Shown: positions 18,221-28,150, numbered from the stretch's first letter. The stretch is DNA of 64,000 nt from Carbonactinospora thermoautotrophica (GCF_001543895.1 NZ_JYIJ01000010.1:124001-188000), one strand, 5' to 3'. The notes: generated by a model from the letters alone, not told the origin. A program made the numbers and translations.

Positions 18221-19387
18221 GTGAGTGATTCCCAGCGGGACCCGGGGCACGGGAACAGCCAGGGCGACGACGGCCAGCGGAACGCCGGGTCGGGGCTGCT
18301 GATCGGCCGGCCGTTCGGCATCCCGGTCTACGTGTCGCCGAGTTGGTTCATCGTGGCCGCGCTCATCACGGTCGCGTTCGAGCCGGCGGTCCGGGAGCAG
18401 CTCGGCAGCGGCGCGCCGTTCAGCTACCTCGTCGCGTTCACCTTCGCGGTCCTGCTGTACGCCTCGGTACTCGTCCACGAGCTCAGCCACTCGGTCGTCG
18501 CGCGGTGCCTGGGGCTGCCTGTGCGGCGTATCTCCCTGTACCTGCTCGGCGGGGTGTCCGAGATCGAGCGGGAGCCCCGCACACCCGGGCAGGAGTTCCT
18601 GGTCGCCTTCGCCGGGCCGCTGCTGTCCCTGGTGCTCGGCGGGTGCGGGATCCTCGCCCTCCAGGTGGTGGAGGGGCCCGGCGTCGGCTACCTGCTCCTG
18701 TTCGAGCTCACCTTCGCCAACCTGCTCGTCGGCGGCTTCAACCTCGTCCCCGGCCTCCCGCTGGACGGCGGCCGGGTGCTGCGCGCCGCCGTCTGGAAGC
18801 TCACCGGGCGGTCCTTCACGGGCACCGTCGTCGCCGCCTGGGTGGGACGCGCCGCCGCGCTGGTCATCATCGCCCTGCCCGCGCTGGCCGCGCTGGCCGG
18901 CCGCTCGCCCGGCCTGATCACGCTGGCCTGGGCCCTGCTCATCGGATCGTTCATCTGGATGGGCGCCGCCCAGGCCGTCCGGCACGCCCGCATCCGGGAG
19001 CGGCTGCCCCTGCTGCGCGCCCGCACCCTGACCCGTCGCGCCCTCCCGGTCTCCGCGGACCTGCCGCTGTCGGAGGCGCTGCGCCGGGCCGGCGAGGTCG
19101 GGGCGAACGCCTTCGTCGTGGTGGACCACGAGGACAAGCCCGTGGCCGTGGTCAGCGGGGCCGCGGTCGCGGCCGTCCCGCCGCAGCGCCGTCCCTGGGT
19201 GCAGGTCGGCCACCTCGCCCGCACGCTCGAACCTGGCATGATCATCTCCGCGGAGCTGAGCGGCGAGCGACTCATCGCCGCCCTGCGCGCCGTGCCTGCC
19301 ACCGAGTACCTCGTCGTGGAACCGACCGGGGAGGTGTTCGGCGTGCTCGCCGCCGCCGACGTGGAGCGGGCGTTCGTCAAGAGCTGA
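18221..19387 (+). CDS. Site-2 protease family membrane metalloprotease (M50) with CBS-like C-terminus
   Basis: Integral-membrane zinc protease. The metal-binding HExxH is LVHELSHSVVA near residue 88, and the second motif NLVPGLPLDGGR carries the third ligand Asp. Around these are about five to six hydrophobic segments. The last 120 residues resemble a CBS-type regulatory pair (NAFVVVDHEDKPVAVV...EYLVVEPTGEVFGVLAAADV). Proteins of this type (mycobacterial Rip-like) cleave membrane-bound substrates, but the substrate here is unknown. The GTG start has GGAG five bases ahead. It directly precedes trmI, a conserved actinobacterial arrangement. Confidence 0.88.
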   Translation: MSDSQRDPGHGNSQGDDGQRNAGSGLLIGRPFGIPVYVSPSWFIVAALITVAFEPAVREQLGSGAPFSYLVAFTFAVLLYASVLVHELSHSVVARCLGLPVRRISLYLLGGVSEIEREPRTPGQEFLVAFAGPLLSLVLGGCGILALQVVEGPGVGYLLLFELTFANLLVGGFNLVPGLPLDGGRVLRAAVWKLTGRSFTGTVVAAWVGRAAALVIIALPALAALAGRSPGLITLAWALLIGSFIWMGAAQAVRHARIRERLPLLRARTLTRRALPVSADLPLSEALRRAGEVGANAFVVVDHEDKPVAVVSGAAVAAVPPQRRPWVQVGHLARTLEPGMIISAELSGERLIAALRAVPATEYLVVEPTGEVFGVLAAADVERAFVKS

Positions 19388-19456
19388 CCCGGCCGGCGAG
19401 GATGACCGGCCCCCTGCCGTGAATTCCCCGGTCCACGCCCGGCTAGGCTGGCGAGC

Positions 19457-20365
19457 ATGTCCGAACCGACCGGCGCAGCACACCGGCGCGGGCCGTTCCA
19501 GATCGGGGATCGGGTCCAGCTGACCGACCCCAAGGGCCGCAACTACCGGATCACCCTCCAGGAAGGGAAGATCTTCCACACCCACAAGGGCCAGATCGCC
19601 CACGACGAGATCATCGGCCGGCCCGAGGGGATCGTGGTCCGCTCCAGCAGCGGGGTCGAGTACCTGGCCATGCGCCCGCTCCTCGCCGACTACGTGGTCT
19701 CGATGCCGCGCGGCGCGGCCGTGATCTACCCCAAGGACGCCGCGCAGATCATCGGCATGGCCGACGTCTTCCCCGGCGCCCGCGTGGTCGAGGCGGGGGT
19801 CGGCTCGGGCGCCCTCACCTGCTGGCTGCTCCAGGCCGTCGGCGATCAAGGTATGGTCCACTCCTATGAACGGCGCGCGGACTTCGCCGAGATCGCCCGG
19901 CGCAACGTGGAGACCTTCTTCCACGGGCCGCACCCGGCCTGGCGGCTGACCATCGGCGACTTCGCCGAGTCACTCACCGACACCGAGGTGGACCGAGTCA
20001 TCCTCGACATGCTCGCCCCGTGGGAGTGCCTGGAAGCGGCCGCCAAGGCGCTCATCCCCGGCGGCGTGGTCTGCTGCTACGTGGCCACCACCACCCAGCT
20101 CGCACGGACCGTGGAGACCTTGCGCAGCCAGGGGAGTTTCACCGAACCGGTCGCGTGGGAATCGATGGTCCGCACCTGGCACGTGGAGGGCCTGGCCGTG
20201 CGGCCCGACCACCGGATGATCGGCCACACCGGCTTCCTGGTCATGTCCCGCCGGCTCGCCGAGGGGGTCACCCCGCCGACGCGCAAGCGTCGCCCGGCCA
20301 AGGGGGCATACCCCGAGGACGCCAAGGGCATATACCCCGAGGAAACGCAGGACGCGGCTGAGTGA
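19457..20365 (+). CDS. trmI: tRNA (adenine-N1-)-methyltransferase, m1A58
   Basis: SAM-dependent enzyme making m1A at position 58 of the tRNA T-loop. The N-terminal barrel (FQIGDRVQLTDPKGRNYRI) is followed by the TrmI core: PKDAAQIIGMADVFPGARV, SAM motif VVEAGVGSGALTCWLL, the acidic loop YERRADFAEIARRN and the catalytic-region motif RVILDMLAPWE. It is the usual first gene of the actinobacterial proteasome neighbourhood. The last 25 residues are a basic/acidic tail with an eight-residue tandem repeat (KGAYPEDA, KGIYPEET) that is not part of the fold. Confidence 0.95.
   Translation: MSEPTGAAHRRGPFQIGDRVQLTDPKGRNYRITLQEGKIFHTHKGQIAHDEIIGRPEGIVVRSSSGVEYLAMRPLLADYVVSMPRGAAVIYPKDAAQIIGMADVFPGARVVEAGVGSGALTCWLLQAVGDQGMVHSYERRADFAEIARRNVETFFHGPHPAWRLTIGDFAESLTDTEVDRVILDMLAPWECLEAAAKALIPGGVVCCYVATTTQLARTVETLRSQGSFTEPVAWESMVRTWHVEGLAVRPDHRMIGHTGFLVMSRRLAEGVTPPTRKRRPAKGAYPEDAKGIYPEETQDAAE
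20297..20344 (+). repeat. 24-bp imperfect tandem duplication inside the trmI 3' end
   Basis: Two adjacent 24-bp copies (20297-20320 and 20321-20344) encode AKGAYPED and AKGIYPEE. It is an in-frame expansion of the C-terminal tail. Confidence 0.8.
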
Positions 20366-20391
20366 GGGCTTCGCGGCGCCGCGAAGAGCCC
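20366..20391. terminator. Hairpin after trmI
   Basis: It begins at the base after the trmI stop. GGGCT plus TCGCG pairs with CGCGA and AGCCC around a GCGC loop, with a two-base bulge. It lies between convergent trmI and the ferredoxin gene and probably acts as a terminator. Confidence 0.6.
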
Positions 20392-20440
20392 GATGCGTGA
20401 TGTTCGCTGTTGGCGTACTCGGCGTGGGAAGAGCCCCCGC

Positions 20441-20722
20441 TCACTCCTCGGCGTTCGGTCCCGCGATCTCCACACCGTCGGGTTCGCGTACCACGTGGAT
20501 GCACTCGCCCGGGCACTCCTTGGCCGAGTCGATCACGTTCAGTACCAGGTCCGGCGGTACCGGCACGCTCGCGCAGTGCTGCTGCCGCAGCTCGCCGTCA
20601 GGGCCCTTGACGTACGCGAGACCGTCGATATCCAGCTCAAACACGTCAGGGGCGTACTGCGCGCACAGCCCATCCCCGGTGCACAGGTTCTGGTCGATCC
20701 AGACCTTCAGGGGTTCGGCCAT
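20441..20722 (-). CDS. Ferredoxin, 3Fe-4S/4Fe-4S type
   Basis: Small acidic electron carrier (93 aa) starting MAEPLKVWIDQNLCTGDG. Its cluster cysteines are the C-x5-C pair in CTGDGLC and the CPGEC near residue 70. Family members donate electrons to P450s and other oxygenases. A ferredoxin gene at this spot, opposite to arc, recurs in actinobacterial proteasome loci. The GAGACGAG upstream of the ATG serves as RBS. The partner enzyme is unknown. Confidence 0.9.
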   Translation of the reverse strand: MAEPLKVWIDQNLCTGDGLCAQYAPDVFELDIDGLAYVKGPDGELRQQHCASVPVPPDLVLNVIDSAKECPGECIHVVREPDGVEIAGPNAEE

Positions 20723-20973
20723 CTCGTCTCGCTCTCTGCAACGCTGCTACGGTCCGCTCGTGCCACGAGCCGTGGTCAGGACGATAACAAGCGGGGGAAC
20801 GGCAACCCACAAGTATGTGTCCTACCCACTGGAAGGGTCTTTCCCTACGGTGAGATTCGACCACAATCATCGTGATGGAGGACACGCCAAGATCGATTTT
20901 TCCGTGAACAGTTCAGTTGACGCCCCCGCCGGGTAGGGTCGAAGCGTCGCAGCTCCACGAGGAGGTGAGGACC

Positions 20974-22737
20974 GTGCCGGCCCACGACGACGATGACACC
21001 CGAACCGCGCGGCACGCGCTGGAGTCCGATGACCTCGCCGCCCAGGTGGCTTTCCTGGAGCAGGAGGTCACCAATTTGCGCCGCAAGCTGGCTGAGTCAC
21101 CTCGGCAAGTCCGGATGTTGGAAGAGCGCCTCGTCGAGCTTCAGAGCCACCTGGCGAGCGTGACCGCACACAACGAACGGCTGGTCGCCACGCTCAAGCA
21201 AGCCCGCGACCAGATCGTGGCGCTGAAGGAGGAGATCGACCGGTTGGCCCAGCCGCCGTCCGGTTTCGGTGTCTTCCTGCAGGCCAACGACGACGGGACA
21301 GTGGACATCTTCACAGGTGGCCGCAAGCTTCGCGTCAACGTGAGCCCTGACATCGACACCTCCGCGTTGCAGCGCGGCCAGGAAGTCATGCTGAACGAAG
21401 CGCTCAACGTCGTCGCGGCGATGGATTTCGAGCGCATCGGCGACGTCGTGATGCTCAAGGAGGTGCTCGAGGACAGGGAGCGCGCGCTCGTCATCGGCAA
21501 CACCGATGAAGAGAAGATCGTGTACCTCGCCGAGCCGCTGCGCGGCCAGACGCTCCGCGCCGGCGACTCGCTCCTGCTGGAGCCCCGTTCCGGCTACGTG
21601 TACGAGCGGATCCCGAAGGCCGAGGTCGAGGAGCTGATCCTCGAGGAGGTCCCGGACATCCGCTACGAGGACATCGGTGGCCTGGCCCGCCAGATCGAGC
21701 AGATCCGCGACGCGATCGAGCTGCCGTACCTGCACCCGGACCTGTTCAAGGAGCACAAGCTGCGACCGCCCAAGGGCGTGCTCCTGTACGGCCCGCCCGG
21801 ATGCGGCAAGACGCTGATCGCCAAGGCGGTGGCCAACTCGCTGGCGAAGAAGGTCGCCGAGGCGACCGGGCAGCAGGGCAAGAGCTACTTCCTGAACATC
21901 AAGGGCCCTGAGCTGCTCAACAAGTACGTCGGTGAGACCGAGCGGCACATCCGGCTGGTCTTCCAGCGGGCCCGGGAGAAGGCGTCTGAGGGCATGCCGG
22001 TCGTGGTGTTCTTCGACGAGATGGACTCGCTGTTCCGCACCCGCGGCTCCGGCGTCTCCAGCGACGTCGAGAACACGATCGTGCCGCAGCTGCTGAGCGA
22101 GATCGACGGCGTCGAGGGGTTGGAGAACGTCATCGTCATCGGCGCCTCCAACCGTGAGGACATGATCGACCCGGCGATCCTGCGTCCCGGGCGGCTCGAC
22201 GTGAAGATCAAGATCGAGCGGCCGGACGCCGAGGCGGCCAAGGACATCTTCTCGAAGTACATCACCCCGGACCTGCCGCTCCACCCCGAAGACCTGGCCG
22301 AGCACGGCGGCAACCGTGAGGCCACGGTCCAGGCGATGATCCAGCGGGTCACCGAGCGGATGTACGCCGAGACCGAGGAGAACCGCTTCCTGGAGGTCAC
22401 CTACGCCAATGGGGACAAGGAGATCCTGTACTTCAAGGACTTCAACTCCGGCGCGATGATCCAGAACATCGTCGACCGGGCGAAGAAGATGGCGATCAAG
22501 GACTACCTGGAGACCGGCCAGAAGGGTCTGCGGGTCCAGCATCTGCTCAACGCCTGCGTCGATGAGTTCAAGGAGAACGAGGACCTGCCCAACACCACCA
22601 ACCCGGACGACTGGGCCAGGATCTCGGGCAAGAAGGGCGAGCGGATCGTCTACATCCGCACCCTGGTCTCCGGCAAGCAGGGGACCGAGGCGGGGAGGTC
22701 CATCGACACGGTGGCCAACACCGGCCAGTACCTGTAG
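20974..22737 (+). CDS. arc: Proteasome-associated ATPase ARC/Mpa
   Basis: Hexameric AAA ATPase that recognises pupylated proteins, unfolds them and threads them into the 20S proteasome. Order of elements: an N-terminal coiled coil (about residues 20-80) that binds Pup, OB-type domains ([13 protein letters not shown]...), then the AAA module with Walker A GPPGCGKT (about 273-280) and Walker [12 protein letters not shown]. The C-terminus ends GQYL, the tail that docks on the proteasome alpha ring. The start is set at GTG 20974, which has a strong GAGGAGGTGAGG ahead. It is 587 aa, close to other ARC proteins. Confidence 0.97.
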   Translation: MPAHDDDDTRTARHALESDDLAAQVAFLEQEVTNLRRKLAESPRQVRMLEERLVELQSHLASVTAHNERLVATLKQARDQIVALKEEIDRLAQPPSGFGVFLQANDDGTVDIFTGGRKLRVNVSPDIDTSALQRGQEVMLNEALNVVAAMDFERIGDVVMLKEVLEDRERALVIGNTDEEKIVYLAEPLRGQTLRAGDSLLLEPRSGYVYERIPKAEVEELILEEVPDIRYEDIGGLARQIEQIRDAIELPYLHPDLFKEHKLRPPKGVLLYGPPGCGKTLIAKAVANSLAKKVAEATGQQGKSYFLNIKGPELLNKYVGETERHIRLVFQRAREKASEGMPVVVFFDEMDSLFRTRGSGVSSDVENTIVPQLLSEIDGVEGLENVIVIGASNREDMIDPAILRPGRLDVKIKIERPDAEAAKDIFSKYITPDLPLHPEDLAEHGGNREATVQAMIQRVTERMYAETEENRFLEVTYANGDKEILYFKDFNSGAMIQNIVDRAKKMAIKDYLETGQKGLRVQHLLNACVDEFKENEDLPNTTNPDDWARISGKKGERIVYIRTLVSGKQGTEAGRSIDTVANTGQYL

Positions 22738-22762
22738 ACCGACCACGTCGGGACCGGCACGC

Positions 22763-22795
22763 GGTTGGCGCCTCCCCCGGCGGGAGGCGCCAACC
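22763..22795 (+). terminator. Strong hairpin between arc and dop
   Basis: Perfect 14-bp stem GGTTGGCGCCTCCC / GGGAGGCGCCAACC around a ccggc loop, followed by GTTTC. It probably terminates or attenuates arc transcription, so dop may use its own promoter. Confidence 0.75.
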
Positions 22796-22881
22796 GTTTC
22801 AGACGGAGCCAGCGGGGCAACAGCACCAAGCTCGCGGGCGAACAATAGGCTCGTGGTTGAGCATCGCAAGGAGGCCGTCGC

Positions 22882-24396
22882 ATGAGTGTGTGGCGAGTGA
22901 TGGGCACCGAGACCGAATTCGGGATCGCCGTACCCGGTCATCCGACGGCCAACGCGATGTTGACCTCCTCCCAGGTCGTCAACGCGTACGCGGCAGCGAT
23001 GAACCAGGCCCGGCGCGCTCGCTGGGACTTCGAGGAGGAGAACCCGCTGCGGGACGCCCGCGGCTTCGACCTCGCCCGGGAGTTGGCCGACGCCAGCCAG
23101 TTGACCGACGAGGACATCGGTCTGGCTAACGTGATCCTCACCAACGGGGCGCGGCTGTACGTGGACCACGCGCACCCGGAGTACTCCACGCCGGAGACCA
23201 CCAACCCGCGCGACGCGGTGATCTGGGACAAGGCGGGGGAGCGGGTCATGGCCGAGGCCGCGCGGCACGCTTCCCAACTGCCCGGCAGCCAGCCGATCCA
23301 GCTGTACAAGAACAACACCGACAACAAGGGCGCGTCCTACGGCTGCCACGAGAACTACCTGATGCAGCGCGCGACGCCCTTCGCCGACATCGTCCGCCAT
23401 CTCACCCCGTTCTTCGTGTCCCGCCAGGTGGTGTGCGGGGCCGGCCGGGTCGGCATCGGCCAGGACGGCCGCGGCGAGGGCTTCCAGATCAGCCAGCGCG
23501 CGGACTTCTTCGAAGTCGAGGTTGGCCTGGAGACCACGCTGAAGCGGCCCATCATCAACACGCGCGACGAGCCGCACGCCGACCCGGAGAAGTACCGCCG
23601 GCTGCACGTGATCATCGGCGACGCGAACCTGTCGGAGATCTCGACGTACCTCAAGCTCGGCACCACCGCGCTGGTGCTGTCGATGATCGAGGACCGGTTC
23701 CTCACCGTGGATCTCTCCGTCGAGCACCCGGTCCGGGCCCTGCACGAGGTCTCCCACGACCCGTCGCTGCGCTACCTCGTCACGCTGCGCTCCGGCCGCA
23801 AGCTCACCGCCGTCCAGCTCCAGATGGAGTACCTGGAACAGGCCCGCAAGTACTGCGAGGACAAGTACGGGACGGACGTCGACGAGATGACCCGGGACGT
23901 CCTCGACCGGTGGGAGTCGGTGCTGACCCGGCTGGAGAACGACCCGATGAGTCTCGCCCGGGAGCTCGACTGGGTCGCGAAGCTGTCCCTGCTGGAGGGC
24001 TACCGGCAGCGGGACGGCCTGGACTGGAGCCACCCCCGGCTGCACCTGGTCGACCTGCAGTACTCCGACGTGCGCGAGGACAAGGGCCTGTACAACCGGT
24101 TGGTCGCGCGCGGCCGGATCGAACGCCTGGTCACCGAGGAGCAGGTGCTGCGCGCCATGCGGGTCCCGCCGGAGGACACCCGCGCCTACTTCCGGGGCCG
24201 CTGCCTGGACAAGTACGCCGAGGAGGTCGCGGCCGCGTCCTGGGACTCGGTCATCTTCGACCTGCCGGGGCATGAGTCCCTGCAGCGCGTCCCGACCATG
24301 GAGCCGCTGCGCGGCACCCGGGCGCATGTGAAGGACCTGCTCGACTCCAGCCCGACCGCGAGCGATCTGGTGCGCAAGCTCACGGGCGGGACCTGA
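22882..24396 (+). CDS. dop: Deamidase/depupylase of Pup
   Basis: Converts the C-terminal Gln of Pup to Glu and can remove Pup from substrates. It belongs to the glutamine-synthetase-like carboxylate-amine fold. Landmarks are MGTETEFGI at the N-terminus, Asp95 in [14 protein letters not shown] (catalytic Asp), [18 protein letters not shown], and [13 protein letters not shown] shared with PafA. The 504-aa length and the insert after residue 40, the Dop-specific loop, separate it from PafA. The pup gene in this window encodes a Gln-ended Pup, so Dop is required. It ends 11 bp before an opposite-strand gene. Confidence 0.97.
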   Translation: MSVWRVMGTETEFGIAVPGHPTANAMLTSSQVVNAYAAAMNQARRARWDFEEENPLRDARGFDLARELADASQLTDEDIGLANVILTNGARLYVDHAHPEYSTPETTNPRDAVIWDKAGERVMAEAARHASQLPGSQPIQLYKNNTDNKGASYGCHENYLMQRATPFADIVRHLTPFFVSRQVVCGAGRVGIGQDGRGEGFQISQRADFFEVEVGLETTLKRPIINTRDEPHADPEKYRRLHVIIGDANLSEISTYLKLGTTALVLSMIEDRFLTVDLSVEHPVRALHEVSHDPSLRYLVTLRSGRKLTAVQLQMEYLEQARKYCEDKYGTDVDEMTRDVLDRWESVLTRLENDPMSLARELDWVAKLSLLEGYRQRDGLDWSHPRLHLVDLQYSDVREDKGLYNRLVARGRIERLVTEEQVLRAMRVPPEDTRAYFRGRCLDKYAEEVAAASWDSVIFDLPGHESLQRVPTMEPLRGTRAHVKDLLDSSPTASDLVRKLTGGT

Positions 24397-24407
24397 GCGG
24401 CGGGCGA

Positions 24408-25337
24408 TCAGCGCGTCAGGTCCGCCGGGTCGGCGTTCCCGCCGCAGACGACGACCGCCACGCGCTCGTCCGGACCGGGTACGTAGGCGCCGCAGAGGAG
24501 CGCGGCCAGGGCGCACGAGCCGCCGGGCTCGGCCGCGACCCGGCACTGGTCCCAAAGCAGCCGGCGCGCCCGCCGGATGGCCTCGTCGGGCACCAAGACG
24601 CTGCGTACGCCGGTGCCGACCGCCACCCGGTAGGCGATGTCCCCGATGCGCCGCGCGCCCAGCGAATCGGCCGCCACGCCGCCTACGGGGACGTCCACCG
24701 GGCCACCCGCGGCGAGCGCGTGGTGCAGGGTGGGGATGGCCTCCGGCTCCACGGCGACCACCCGGGCACGGCCGGCCACGGCGGTCGCCACGCCGGCCAG
24801 CAGCCCGCCGCCGCCCACGGCGACGACCACGGTCTCCACGTCCGGCATCTGCTGGAGCAGTTCTCGGCCGAGCGTGCCCTGGCCGGCGGCCACCTCCGGC
24901 TGGTCGTACGCGTGGATCACCAGCGCCCCGGTCTCGGCGGCCCGCCTCCGGCTGGCCTGGTACGCCTCCGCGTAGTACGCGCCGGTGACGGTGACCTGGG
25001 CGCCGAGCGCGTGCAGGCGGGCCACCTTCACGGGCGGGGTGGACTCCGGCACGAAGATCTCGGCCGGAACCCCCAACTCGCGGGCCGCGTACGCGACACC
25101 GAGCCCGTGGTTGCCGCCGGAGGCCGCGATGACGCCGGATCCGGGGACCCCGGCCGCCAGCATGCGGTTGAAGGCCCCGCGCGGCTTGAACGAGGCCGTG
25201 TGCTGGAACAGCTCGAGCTTGAGCGTCACCGGGCAGGGCAGCCCGAACGCGGCCGGCTCCACGGTCAGCACCGGCGTGGTGCGCACCCGGCCGGCGATAC
25301 GGCCCGCCGCGGTCTCCACATCAGTTTTCGTAATCAC
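24408..25337 (-). CDS. PLP-dependent threonine/serine dehydratase-like enzyme
   Basis: Fold-type II PLP enzyme of 309 aa. The Schiff-base Lys51 is in ASFKPRGAFNRM, the substrate loop is ASGGNHG and the phosphate-binding Gly loop is VAVGGGGLLAG. There is no C-terminal ACT domain, so it resembles catabolic threonine dehydratase or serine racemase rather than allosteric IlvA. The start is GTG 25337, with GGGAGGACCG ahead. Unusually, it lies on the opposite strand between dop and pup, which are normally adjacent. A link to the proteasome is not evident. Confidence 0.85.
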   Translation of the reverse strand: MITKTDVETAAGRIAGRVRTTPVLTVEPAAFGLPCPVTLKLELFQHTASFKPRGAFNRMLAAGVPGSGVIAASGGNHGLGVAYAARELGVPAEIFVPESTPPVKVARLHALGAQVTVTGAYYAEAYQASRRRAAETGALVIHAYDQPEVAAGQGTLGRELLQQMPDVETVVVAVGGGGLLAGVATAVAGRARVVAVEPEAIPTLHHALAAGGPVDVPVGGVAADSLGARRIGDIAYRVAVGTGVRSVLVPDEAIRRARRLLWDQCRVAAEPGGSCALAALLCGAYVPGPDERVAVVVCGGNADPADLTR

Positions 25338-25566
25338 CGAACGGTCCTCCCAGTCCGCTGGGCCGACGCTATCGGAGGGTGGAACCGCTTTCCCGGACGC
25401 TTCAGCTTCTAGCGGAATGGGCATGCGAAACGCGTGCACCGGGAAACTTCGTGGTCCAAGATTCGTTCTGGAAGGGTCGAGAGCGAGACATGGATTAGGA
25501 CACATCGTGGGTGGTCAACGTTAAGGTGACGCTCAGGGACACCGGGAACCAGCCTGGGAGGTAGTG

Positions 25567-25782
25567 ATGGCGACCAAGGACACCGGAGGCCAGCAGCGCC
25601 CGACCCGCAAGGCCGAGGAGGTCGACGAGACCGCTCCGCAGGCCGAGGTCAGCGAGGATGTCAAGGAGCGCAAGGAGAAGATCGACGAGGACGTCGACAC
25701 GATCCTGGACGAGATCGACGAGGTCCTCGAGGAGAACGCGGAGGACTTCGTGCGGGGCTTCGTGCAGAAGGGCGGACAGTAA
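25567..25782 (+). CDS. pup: Prokaryotic ubiquitin-like protein Pup
   Basis: Intrinsically disordered tag of 71 aa, rich in Glu, Asp and Lys. The C-terminal coiled-coil-forming region (VDTILDEIDEVLEENAEDF) binds ARC, and the protein ends GGQ, so Dop must deamidate it before PafA attaches it to lysines. ATG 25567 is preferred to GTG 25564, being five bases from GGGAGG. It heads the pup-prcB-prcA run; its promoter lies in the 229 bp between it and the divergent dehydratase gene. Confidence 0.97.
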   Translation: MATKDTGGQQRPTRKAEEVDETAPQAEVSEDVKERKEKIDEDVDTILDEIDEVLEENAEDFVRGFVQKGGQ

Positions 25783-25964
25783 CCGTCCCAGGGGATGCGG
25801 TAGACCCGACAGCGGAACGGTATGCGCCCGGGTGACGGACGACTGGTCCAGGACCTGGTGCGTTTTGCTTACGAGACGCCGTTCCGTTAGGACAGTTGCG
25901 AGATCGCAGCGCTAGCCCTTTCCACGGCCTCGCGCCGGGCAGCGGACTACTTGGAAGGAGTCGT

Positions 25965-26810
25965 GTGGCAACCGAGACGGGTTACCCGGGGCGTCTACCG
26001 TCTGCCTTCATGACGCCGGGTTCGTCGTCCTTCACCGAGTTCCTGGCCTCGTACGCGCCGGAACTGCTCCCAGGACGGCGCACGCCACCGCAGCAGGCGG
26101 TGACGACCGAGGCGCCGCACGGCACGACGATCGTCGCGGTCGTCTTCCGCGACGGCGTGGTCATGGCCGGCGACCGGCGCGCCACCATGGGCAACGTGAT
26201 CGCCCAGCGGGACATCGAGAAGGTCTATCCGGCGGACGATTACTCCTGCATCGGCATCGCCGGCAGCGCGGGCATGGCCCTGGAGATCGTCCGGCTGTTC
26301 CAGGTCGAGCTGGAGCACTACGAGAAGATCGAGGGCAACCCGCTGTCGCTGGACGGCAAGGCCAACAAGCTCGCCCAGATGATCCGCGCCAACCTGGGCA
26401 TGGCCATGCAGGGCCTGGCGGTCGTGCCGCTGTTCGCCGGGTACGACCTGGATCGGAACGAAGGCCGGATCTTCAGCTACGACGTGACCGGCGGCCGGTA
26501 CGAGGAGCACTCGTTCCACTCGGTCGGCTCCGGGTCTCTGTTCGCCCGCGGCGCGCTGAAGAAGCTGTACCGGGAGGGCCTGAGCACCGAGGAGGCGATC
26601 CTGGCCTGTGTCCACGCCCTGTACGACGCGGCCGACGACGACTCCGCGACCGGCAGCCCGGACCTCACCCGCAAGATCTACCCCGTGGTCGCCGCCGTCA
26701 CCGCGGACGGTTTCCGCCGGATAAGCGACGAGGAGACCGGCCAGATCGTGCAGCGGGTGGTCGACGCCCGGATGATCGAACCGAACGGCCCCAAGGCGCC
26801 GCTGAGCTGA
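25965..26810 (+). CDS. prcB: 20S proteasome subunit beta
   Basis: Catalytic subunit of the core particle. It is made with a propeptide of about 53 residues, and processing before Thr54 ([16 protein letters not shown]) exposes the nucleophilic threonine. Active-site support residues lie in [11 protein letters not shown] (Asp, Arg) and in the Lys-containing [21 protein letters not shown] region. The GTG start at 25965 follows GGAAGGAG. It is 182 bp downstream of pup and 53 bp ahead of prcA. Confidence 0.96.
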   Translation: MATETGYPGRLPSAFMTPGSSSFTEFLASYAPELLPGRRTPPQQAVTTEAPHGTTIVAVVFRDGVVMAGDRRATMGNVIAQRDIEKVYPADDYSCIGIAGSAGMALEIVRLFQVELEHYEKIEGNPLSLDGKANKLAQMIRANLGMAMQGLAVVPLFAGYDLDRNEGRIFSYDVTGGRYEEHSFHSVGSGSLFARGALKKLYREGLSTEEAILACVHALYDAADDDSATGSPDLTRKIYPVVAAVTADGFRRISDEETGQIVQRVVDARMIEPNGPKAPLS

Positions 26811-26863
26811 GCAAGAACCCACTGGCTTCCGACCGACGATCCGACTAGAAGGTGACCGCGAAG

Positions 26864-27637
26864 GTGTCCACGCCGTTCTACGTCTCGCCCGAACAGCAGA
26901 TGAAGGACCGGGCCGACTATGCCCGCAAGGGCATCGCCCGGGGCCGGAGCGTCATCGTGATGGCGTACGCGGAGGGGATCCTCTTCGTCGCCGAGAACCC
27001 CTCCCGGGCGCTGCACAAGATCAGCGAGATCTACGACCGGATCGCCTTCGCCGCGGTCGGAAAGTACAACGAGTTCGAGAACCTGCGGCTGGCCGGGGTC
27101 CGCTGGGCCGACGTGCGCGGCTACGCCTACGACCGGCGCGACGTGACCGCCCGGGGTCTGGCGAACGCGTACGCCCAGACCCTCGGCACCATCTTCTCCA
27201 TCCCCATGGAGAAGCCGTACGAGGTCGAGATCGTGGTCGCCGAGGTGGGCGACACCCCTGAGGAGGACCAGATCTACCGGCTCACCTACGACGGGTCGGT
27301 CGCGGACGAGCACGGCTTCGTGGTCATGGGCGGGTCGGCCGAGCAGATCAGCAAGGCGCTGGAGCAGCGGTACCGGGAGGGCATGCCGCTGGCCGACGCG
27401 CTGCGCACGGCCGTGGAGGCGCTGTCGCGCGACCAGGGCGAGGACAAGCGGCGCGACATCTCCCCGTCCCAGTTGGAGGTCGCGGTGCTGGACCGCACCC
27501 GCCCGAAGCGGCGGTTCAAGCGGCTGGTCGGCCCGCAGTTGACCGAGCTGCTCGGCGCCGCCGAGACCGAGAGCGCGGCCACCGGGCCCACGCCGCCCAC
27601 CGGACCCACCCCACCGACCAGTGGCGAGGTGTCCTGA
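26864..27637 (+). CDS. prcA: 20S proteasome subunit alpha
   Basis: Non-catalytic outer-ring subunit that gates the chamber and binds ARC. The N-terminus ([22 protein letters not shown]) is the alpha-ring gate helix. The GTG at 26864 is chosen because the resulting [11 protein letters not shown] matches the family start; GTG 26852 would add four residues. The C-terminal tail is a Pro/Thr-rich repeat ([12 protein letters not shown]), common as variable tails in actinobacterial PrcA. A strong terminator follows. Confidence 0.95.
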   Translation: MSTPFYVSPEQQMKDRADYARKGIARGRSVIVMAYAEGILFVAENPSRALHKISEIYDRIAFAAVGKYNEFENLRLAGVRWADVRGYAYDRRDVTARGLANAYAQTLGTIFSIPMEKPYEVEIVVAEVGDTPEEDQIYRLTYDGSVADEHGFVVMGGSAEQISKALEQRYREGMPLADALRTAVEALSRDQGEDKRRDISPSQLEVAVLDRTRPKRRFKRLVGPQLTELLGAAETESAATGPTPPTGPTPPTSGEVS

Positions 27638-27652
27638 GGTGTCTCAGTCTTT

Positions 27653-27682
27653 GGGCCGGGCACGAGCGTTCGTGCCCGGCCC
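27653..27682 (+). terminator. Terminator after prcA
   Basis: Perfect 13-bp stem GGGCCGGGCACGA / TCGTGCCCGGCCC with loop GCGT, 16 bp after the prcA stop. It ends the pup-prcBA transcription unit. Confidence 0.8.
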
Positions 27683-27739
27683 AGAGGCTGTTTAGGGCCG
27701 GGTCGGCCGGGCAGGGGCTGGAAGAGGAGGTGTGACCTG

Positions 27740-28150
27740 ATGCCTGGCCGTGAGGACATGCCCTCCACGCTGCGCCGTTCCCCGAAGAAGGCGCAGGAGA
27801 TCTGGGTGAGGGCGCACGACAGCGCCGTCAAGACGTACGGCGAGGGGGCCCGTGCCCACCGGACCGCCTTCGCGGCGCTCAAGCACCAGTTCGAGAAGGT
27901 CGGCGACCACTGGGAGCACAAAGGCCGCAAGGGCCCGTCGGACCCGCAGGCCGCCAAGAAAGGCGCGGCAGCGTCACGCGAATTCGGTGAGACCGCGGGC
28001 GGGGTGGACGCGAACGCCAGCAAGGAACACCTGTACCGGATCGCCCAGAAGCTGGACATCAAGGGTCGCTCCGCCATGACCAAGAAGGAGCTGGTCGAGG
28101 CGATCCAGCAGGCCAACCAGCGGAAGACCGCCGAGGCCCGGGCGAGGTGA
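27740..28150 (+). CDS. ChaB-domain protein with C-terminal Rho-N/SAP-like motif
   Basis: Basic protein of 136 aa. The N-terminal half is ChaB-like (MPSTLRRSPKKAQEIWVRAHDSAVKTYGEG...AHRTAFAALKHQFEKVGDHW). The C-terminal 40 residues (SKEHLYRIAQKLDIKGRSAMTKKELVEAIQQAN) form the helix-extended-loop-helix of Rho-N/SAP nucleic-acid-binding domains. The exact role of ChaB proteins is unclear. It has a strong RBS (GAGGAGG). It sits between prcA and pafA, but nothing in the protein itself indicates a proteasome function. Confidence 0.8.
   Translation: MPGREDMPSTLRRSPKKAQEIWVRAHDSAVKTYGEGARAHRTAFAALKHQFEKVGDHWEHKGRKGPSDPQAAKKGAAASREFGETAGGVDANASKEHLYRIAQKLDIKGRSAMTKKELVEAIQQANQRKTAEARAR

Noticed and set aside
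17048-19933. 961-codon minus-strand open frame across malG-like, M50 and trmI genes
   Set aside because: His/Arg/Gln/Asp-rich low-complexity translation typical of antisense frames in high-GC DNA.
20917-20939. Promoter for arc from TTGACG (20917-20922) and TAGGGT (20934-20939)
   Set aside because: The spacer is only 11 bp, too short for a normal sigma-70-type promoter.
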